Source of the DNA: a virus
IMG/VR virus record: IMGVR_UViG_3300042482_001138
Span: 1 to 64,000 of that record
Reading direction: 5' to 3' (one strand)
DNA: 64,000 nucleotides
Both the position numbers and the translations under genes were made by a program. Of this stretch, positions 61,001 to 64,000 are shown piece by piece (the first letter of the stretch is position 1; the number at the start of each line of letters is the position of its first letter). Under the pieces are notes generated by a model. It was given only the letters and a program-made list of their open reading frames with translations. It had not been told where the DNA came from and did no database searches.

Positions 61001-61411
61001 GTTCTTTATCTTGGTAGAATCAACCCTATTGCTACATTCTCAGATGTGGGTACAGTAATATGGGGTAATAAAACCCTACAAGTAAGACAGTCAGCACTTG
61101 ATAGAATAAACGTTCGAAGATTATTGTTACAAGCACGTAAGTTAATTTCGGCAGTTTCAGTAAGATTATTGTTTGATCAGAACGATGAAAAAGTAAGACA
61201 AGATTTCCTAAATGCGGTAAATCCAATATTAGATGGTATCAGAAGGGATAGGGGTCTTTATGACTTTAGAGTTACCGTATCAAATGACACGGCTGATCTA
61301 GATAGAAATCAGATGACTGGTAAGATATATATCAAACCAACAAGATCACTAGAATTTATAGATATTACATTCTACATTACACCAACAGGTGCTTCTTTCG
61401 AAGATGTATGA
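58088..61411 (+). CDS. gp18: Tail sheath protein (gp18-like) with Thr-rich insertion
   Basis: 1107 residues against 659 in T4. The N-terminus (FVSPGVYTSEVDLSFVAQSV, then GIVGETLKGPAFEPIFI) is the sheath signature, and the C-terminal ~250 residues (AFPWFAAAGYTRGIV, INPIATFSDVGTVIWGNKTL, INVRRLLLQARKLI, and an ending ITFYITPTGASFEDV) form the conserved inner domain. Residues ~280-320 hold a Thr/Pro tract (TTTTIPPTTTSTTT and PTTTTTTTVVDC), inside a larger insertion that probably projects outward. Followed by a UUCG-loop terminator. The outer insertion could be glycosylated or act as decoration (inference). Confidence 0.95.
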   Translation: MATNSKIFVSPGVYTSEVDLSFVAQSVGVTTLGIVGETLKGPAFEPIFIKNYDEFQSYFGPTSPEKFVNTQIPKYEAAYIAKSYLQQSNQLFVTRVLGLSGYDAGPSWSIITSANLDPSTLAPYCLSSVTIDCQDVCVSAKTLPFQVAFTGCTNSPSSVSFGAFPAEIEALLTSQYEQFNGNTSTLLEDLQFFTYQRILNPLSQNTSIAYFGTIDGDDYDMLSSGYTASTNVFNVPSPSSNLTNFLSPFNDTWYYALFENTGNSNYSGYSFWSVVSGLTSINPITTTTIPPTTTSTTTNPCITPTPVVPTTTTTTTVVDCYSGTVIGMIYYYTGNSYTLYDDMVIATLRSRGIADYSDDVNPRYEITGLTDVTMDCSGQYSGVLKNPFAKFAINATNYLGNNFTFVTSFANSDSEYLTKVFGTSNFGKPRNVVPLFVEERFQSLLRWAYNKGYIRGLKCGLISLPEAQSEDPTSIAWYLEKYQSPESPWVVSEVRGSKVYNLFKFYTISDGNSANTEVKISISDISFANETFTVLIRDYYDTDSNPVVLEKFTNCTMNPSENSFIAKKIGTLDGEFELKSRYVMVEMNEDAPIDSLPCGFEGYNFREYAGAKSPFPIIKTKYDYPGELVFNPPFGTPSGTDDAGLSSGDNIRKTFLGFSTSADYGYDPSFFEYKGKRNPSNICFATESSPWLYRTKGFHMDKNASGITIANVFATSGTPRFYVGDASFSSEPTVETNPYYRLFARKFTLLVQGGFDGWDIYRERRTNADKYQLGRTGYLNGACATTRYPSAVGWGAFKQITVGDGTREYANTDYYAYLLGIRTFANPEAVNINVFVTPGIDYVNNSDLVEDTIDMIENERADSLYITTTPDYNLLLPTTTGVDGLIYPQEAVDNLDGTGIDSNYTATYYPWVLTRDSVNNTQIYLPPTAEVTRNLALTDNIAFPWFAAAGYTRGIVNAIKARKKLTQEDRDVLYLGRINPIATFSDVGTVIWGNKTLQVRQSALDRINVRRLLLQARKLISAVSVRLLFDQNDEKVRQDFLNAVNPILDGIRRDRGLYDFRVTVSNDTADLDRNQMTGKIYIKPTRSLEFIDITFYITPTGASFEDV

Positions 61412-61431
61412 TGATATAAATGTGATTTTTT

Positions 61432-61460
61432 AAAAGAGGGATTCGTCCCTCTTTTTTTTT
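61432..61460 (+). terminator. Rho-independent terminator of the sheath gene
   Basis: AAAAGAGGGA / TCCCTCTTTT stem with a TTCG tetraloop followed by T residues. Confidence 0.92.
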
Positions 61461-61468
61461 CATAATTA

Positions 61469-61483
61469 ATATATTTATATGAT
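61469..61483 (+). promoter_or_regulatory. Candidate late promoter (TATTTATA type)
   Basis: ATATATTTATATGAT abuts the ATG at 61484. Confidence 0.45.
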
Positions 61484-62383
61484 ATGAATTACTACAAATT
61501 TTTAGTTAAAAAAATTATTAAGGAAGTTGTTGAAGAAAACCCATCTTATGCAATGAAGTACTACGCTTTTGATTGGGATGATAATTTAATGAAAATGCCA
61601 ACTTTAATTTATTTGAAAGATGAAGATGGTGACGTAATAGGAATGAACACCGAAGATTTTGCTGAGTATCGTACTTTAGTTGGTAGTCAACCTTTTGATT
61701 ACGAAGGTCACATGATAGTTGGTTTTGATGAAAGTCCATTTAGGGATTTCAATGTAACTGGTGATCGTAAGTTTTTAGAAGATATAAAATATGCCCCTAT
61801 AGCATCCGAAAAAGTGTGGAATGATTTTGTTGAAGCGATAAATAGTGGATCTGTTTTTGCAATTATAACAGCAAGGGGTCATTCACCAGCAGCGTTAAAA
61901 AAGGCTGTCAAATATATAATAGAAAACAATATGCATGGTGTAGAAAAAGGACAACTTGTTAAACACCTTAAAGAATATCGTCGTATTGCCGGCCTAAAAC
62001 AAATAGAAAATGAAAATTGGTTAATTAATGATTATTTAGATAGATGTCAATTTTCACCCGTTTCACACGGTAAGGGGTCTGCTGCGAACCCTGAAGAAGA
62101 AAAATATAACGAATTATTAAGATTTTATAATAGAATGACTAGATCATCCAAAAAATTTCAAAAATCACAATTTATAAATCACGTAAATACTGGAAGTGAG
62201 TCAATTGGTGGTGGATTGTTTAAATTTAAAAAACCTTCATTTGGTTTTTCAGATGATGATGAAAGAAATGTTAAATCAATTAAGAAAAGATTTTCAGATA
62301 TAGGAAAAGATTTAAATATTTATTATACTAAAGGAGGAGAAAAACAACTATATGAAAACCGGTCTAGTAGAAGAATATTTTAA
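61484..62383 (+). CDS. HAD-like phosphohydrolase with amphipathic leader
   Basis: 299 residues. The leader YYKFLVKKIIKEVVEENP is of the recurrent amphipathic class. HAD motif I is intact (YAFDWDDN, Asp30 and Asp32), motif II is AIITARGHS (about residue 127), and WLINDYLDRC is in the motif III/IV region. A large cap-like insertion sits between motifs I and II. The C-terminal ~90 residues are basic and Ser/Phe-rich. It lies between sheath and tube genes under a late-type promoter, so it may be a virion-packaged enzyme. Substrate unknown. Confidence 0.7.
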   Translation: MNYYKFLVKKIIKEVVEENPSYAMKYYAFDWDDNLMKMPTLIYLKDEDGDVIGMNTEDFAEYRTLVGSQPFDYEGHMIVGFDESPFRDFNVTGDRKFLEDIKYAPIASEKVWNDFVEAINSGSVFAIITARGHSPAALKKAVKYIIENNMHGVEKGQLVKHLKEYRRIAGLKQIENENWLINDYLDRCQFSPVSHGKGSAANPEEEKYNELLRFYNRMTRSSKKFQKSQFINHVNTGSESIGGGLFKFKKPSFGFSDDDERNVKSIKKRFSDIGKDLNIYYTKGGEKQLYENRSSRRIF

Positions 62384-62417
62384 AAAAAGATGGAAGTAAA
62401 TAGAAAAATTTTTTCAT

Positions 62418-62440
62418 CGATATATTTATAATAAAATAAA
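62418..62440 (+). promoter_or_regulatory. Candidate late promoter of the tail tube gene
   Basis: CGATATATTTATAATAAAAT at the core, 27 bases before the ATG at 62468. Confidence 0.6.
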
Positions 62441-62467
62441 AATAAACTAAAACAAAAAAATAATAAC

Positions 62468-62956
62468 ATGGCTGATCTTTTAATGAAAATGCCGATACCG
62501 TATGAACCAAAAAAACAGAATAGGTTTATTCTACGGTTTCCAACTGATTTAGGAATTAATGAATGGTTTGTACAAACCGCATCAAGACCTAAAATAACTA
62601 TTACATCAAACACAATCAAATTTTTGAACACTGAAACATACGTAGCGGGTTCTTTTAACTGGGGTGATATAAGTGTAAAAATGTTAGACCCTATTGGACC
62701 ATCAAATGCTCAGGCGGTTATGGAATGGGTACGATTAGTTGCCGAATCAGTTACAGGTCGTATGGGTTACGCCGCGGGTTATAAAAGAAACGTTGACTTG
62801 GAAATGTTAGACCCAACAGGTGTTGTTATCGAAAGATGGATATTAGTTAATGCATTTCCAATAAGTGCTGACTTTGGTTCAGTCGGATACGGAACTGATA
62901 GTCCTACTGAAATTACAATGAACCTAAAAATGGACAGAGCAATTTTAGTTTATTAA
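62468..62956 (+). CDS. gp19: Tail tube protein (gp19-like)
   Basis: 162 residues, the length of T4 gp19 (163). KQNRFILRFPTDLGINEWFV, then TASRPKITITSNTIKFLNTE, INEWFV/QTASRP and a C-terminal beta repeat (ISADFGSVGYGTDSPTEITM) are the tube-protein signature. It polymerises into the inner tube under the sheath encoded upstream. Single gene behind a TATTTATA promoter. Confidence 0.95.
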   Translation: MADLLMKMPIPYEPKKQNRFILRFPTDLGINEWFVQTASRPKITITSNTIKFLNTETYVAGSFNWGDISVKMLDPIGPSNAQAVMEWVRLVAESVTGRMGYAAGYKRNVDLEMLDPTGVVIERWILVNAFPISADFGSVGYGTDSPTEITMNLKMDRAILVY

Positions 62957-63059
62957 AATCTAAAATTTAATTTCCAAAATATCAAATCCATATTGTCAAG
63001 TACAGTATGGATTTTTATTTACTATCAAACAATTAGAATTATTTTTATAGAAAAAAAAT

Positions 63060-63815
63060 ATGGAAAACGAAATACTTTACGGTCAAATGAATTTTACATT
63101 ACCACACGATGTGGTAGAATTACCATCTAAAGGTCTTTATTATAAAAGTAAAAAATCAAGTATTAAGGTAGGTTACTTAAATGCCGCAGATGAAGATATT
63201 TTATCATCAGGTATTAAAAACAATAATTTGTTAATTACCCTTTTAAGAAACAAAATTTATGAACCTGATTTGAAACCAGAAGAATTATTGGATGGTGATA
63301 TTGAAGCGATTTTAATTTTTTTAAGAAACACATCTTTTGGCCCTGAATATACTTTGAATTTGACGGACCCATTAACAGGTAATTTATTTCAACACACTTT
63401 TATTTTGGACGAAATAAATTTTAAAAGTCCAAAAAATAAACCAAATGATGATGGAACATTTACTGCCATTTTACCTAGAAGTAATGCTAACGTAAAATTA
63501 AAACTGTTAAACTTGGGTGATAAAAGTAAGATAACAAATCAAGAATCAAGTTACCCAAAAGGTAGAGTTGCTCCTACTACATTGTGGACTTTACAAGAAC
63601 AAATTGTTGAATTAAATGGGGATACCGACAAAGGTAAAATTATTGAATTTGTTCAGAATATGCCGATAATGGATTCCAAGTATATCAAAAAATTTATTTC
63701 AGAAAACGAACCTGGTTTAGACTTAAAAGTAAATGCAATAGCCCCGTCAGGAGAAAACGTGTCGACCTCGATAACGTTTGGGGTTGAATTTTTTCGCCCT
63801 TTCTTCGACATATAA
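63060..63815 (+). CDS. Baseplate hub assembly protein, gp26/gp51-like
   Basis: 251 residues, close to T4 gp26 (208) and gp51 (249), which share one family. The diagnostic segment is DVVELPSKGLYY followed by VGYLNAADEDILSSG (residues ~18-50), and a middle helix region (PEELLDGDIEAILIFLRN). The C-terminus ends VSTSITFGVEFFRPFFDI. In frame +1 from its end a conserved-looking short ORF continues to 63951, see the next entry. Confidence 0.82.
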   Translation: MENEILYGQMNFTLPHDVVELPSKGLYYKSKKSSIKVGYLNAADEDILSSGIKNNNLLITLLRNKIYEPDLKPEELLDGDIEAILIFLRNTSFGPEYTLNLTDPLTGNLFQHTFILDEINFKSPKNKPNDDGTFTAILPRSNANVKLKLLNLGDKSKITNQESSYPKGRVAPTTLWTLQEQIVELNGDTDKGKIIEFVQNMPIMDSKYIKKFISENEPGLDLKVNAIAPSGENVSTSITFGVEFFRPFFDI

Positions 63816-63951
63816 ACAATATATAATTGATCAATATATATTTCTTGCTAAATTTTTAAGAATACCATATTCGGATTTTTGGAAAATACCTACATACCAA
63901 AGAAACTACATAATCGATAAGGTCATTGAAATGAACAACCCAAAACAATAA
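63784..63951 (+). CDS. Short overlapping ORF after the gp26/gp51-like gene, possible frameshift extension
   Basis: The frame +1 relative to the upstream gene is open from 63775 and ends at 63951. Its last ~35 codons encode LAKFLRIPYSDFWKIPTYQR followed by NYIIDKVIEMNNPKQ, a composition like the small proteins that follow tail-chaperone-type genes. No ATG precedes this part; TTG codons at 63778 and 63784 are the only start candidates. Six T residues (63790-63795) in the overlap could allow slippage into this frame. Either a separate short gene or a frameshift product. Confidence 0.45.
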   Translation: MNFFALSSTYKQYIIDQYIFLAKFLRIPYSDFWKIPTYQRNYIIDKVIEMNNPKQ

Positions 63952-63956
63952 AATAG

Positions 63957-63974
63957 GTATTTATTATTAAAAAA
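63957..63974 (+). promoter_or_regulatory. Candidate late promoter (TATTTATTA type)
   Basis: GTATTTATTATTAAAAAA, 5 bases before the ATG at 63980. Confidence 0.55.
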
Positions 63975-63979
63975 GAATT

Positions 63980-64000
63980 ATGGTTGTATCAGGAACAACT
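63980..64000 (+). CDS. Start of a gene truncated by the window edge
   Basis: ATG at 63980 followed by six codons (VVSGTT) directly after a TATTTATTA promoter and an A-rich start region. Position after the baseplate gene suggests another tail protein; nothing more can be read. Confidence 0.5.

Noticed and set aside
1-64000. Prophage or chromosomal island
   Set aside because: No integrase, attachment repeat or host gene is seen; gene content is that of a large virulent contractile-tailed phage.

Overview
The window is a strongly AT-rich, gene-dense stretch of a tailed-phage genome with a contractile tail (myovirus of the broad T4-like type). It encodes a tail sheath (gp18-like, 58088-61411), a tail tube (gp19-like, 62468-62956), a gp26/gp51-type baseplate protein, probable gp13/gp14/gp15-like neck and tail-terminator proteins, a gp5-like baseplate hub, a gp55-like late sigma factor, a family B DNA polymerase (gp43-like), PhoH, dUTPase, a PolB-type exonuclease and a SNF2 helicase. 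No host-like, plasmid or integration genes are visible. Start codons are preceded by A-rich tracts rather than GGAGG-type sites, and AT content is high; both are typical of phages of aquatic Bacteroidota. The host assignment is an inference.

Layout. 42-22089 is entirely minus strand: a virion block (42-6401), then a long tightly overlapping operon (6422-19255) mixing gp55, phoH, dut and an exonuclease with glycosyltransferases and sugar-tailoring enzymes (DegT-like, GNAT, hexapeptide acyltransferase and, unexpectedly, a BKACE/DUF849 enzyme), then five genes including probable virion or core proteins and a WYL-like protein (19351-22089). From a divergent promoter region (22090-22142) the plus strand carries three adhesin/fibre-like genes: a 958-residue protein ending in a papain-like protease, a Pro/Thr-rich protein, and a 3394-residue protein whose ~2,700-residue core is an unbroken Gly-Thr-(Ser/Asn/Asp) triplet repeat. 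A convergent minus-strand gene at 36042-38960 encodes a fusion of a GT4 glycosyltransferase, a TibC/BAHT-like protein O-heptosyltransferase and an FkbM methyltransferase. 39017-47011 (plus) holds two LamG-like proteins, a GT9, a GT60-type polypeptide GlcNAc-transferase, two more glycosyltransferase-like proteins and small Thr/Pro-rich proteins; 47117-49930 is the DNA polymerase. 49907-56194 (minus) holds a neck protein, a remarkable metallopeptidase/Mn-type superoxide dismutase/nuclease-like fusion, two small proteins and the helicase. 56249-64000 is the tail module, with a small divergent ribbon-helix-helix gene.

How it may work. A recurrent TATTTATA/TATTTATTA element lies just upstream of most transcription units that begin with virion or fibre genes and is the best candidate for the late promoter read by the gp55-like sigma factor. 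The strongest candidate for an undescribed system is a phage-encoded protein glycosylation apparatus: two glycosyltransferases from families known to modify Ser/Thr on proteins (BAHT/TibC and GT60) sit beside a giant Ser/Thr/Asn-rich fibre and several TPTPTP/TTTTTT-bearing virion-like proteins, with about a dozen further glycosyltransferase proteins and sugar-modifying enzymes in the same window. All assignments come from reading motifs; no database or structure search was run.
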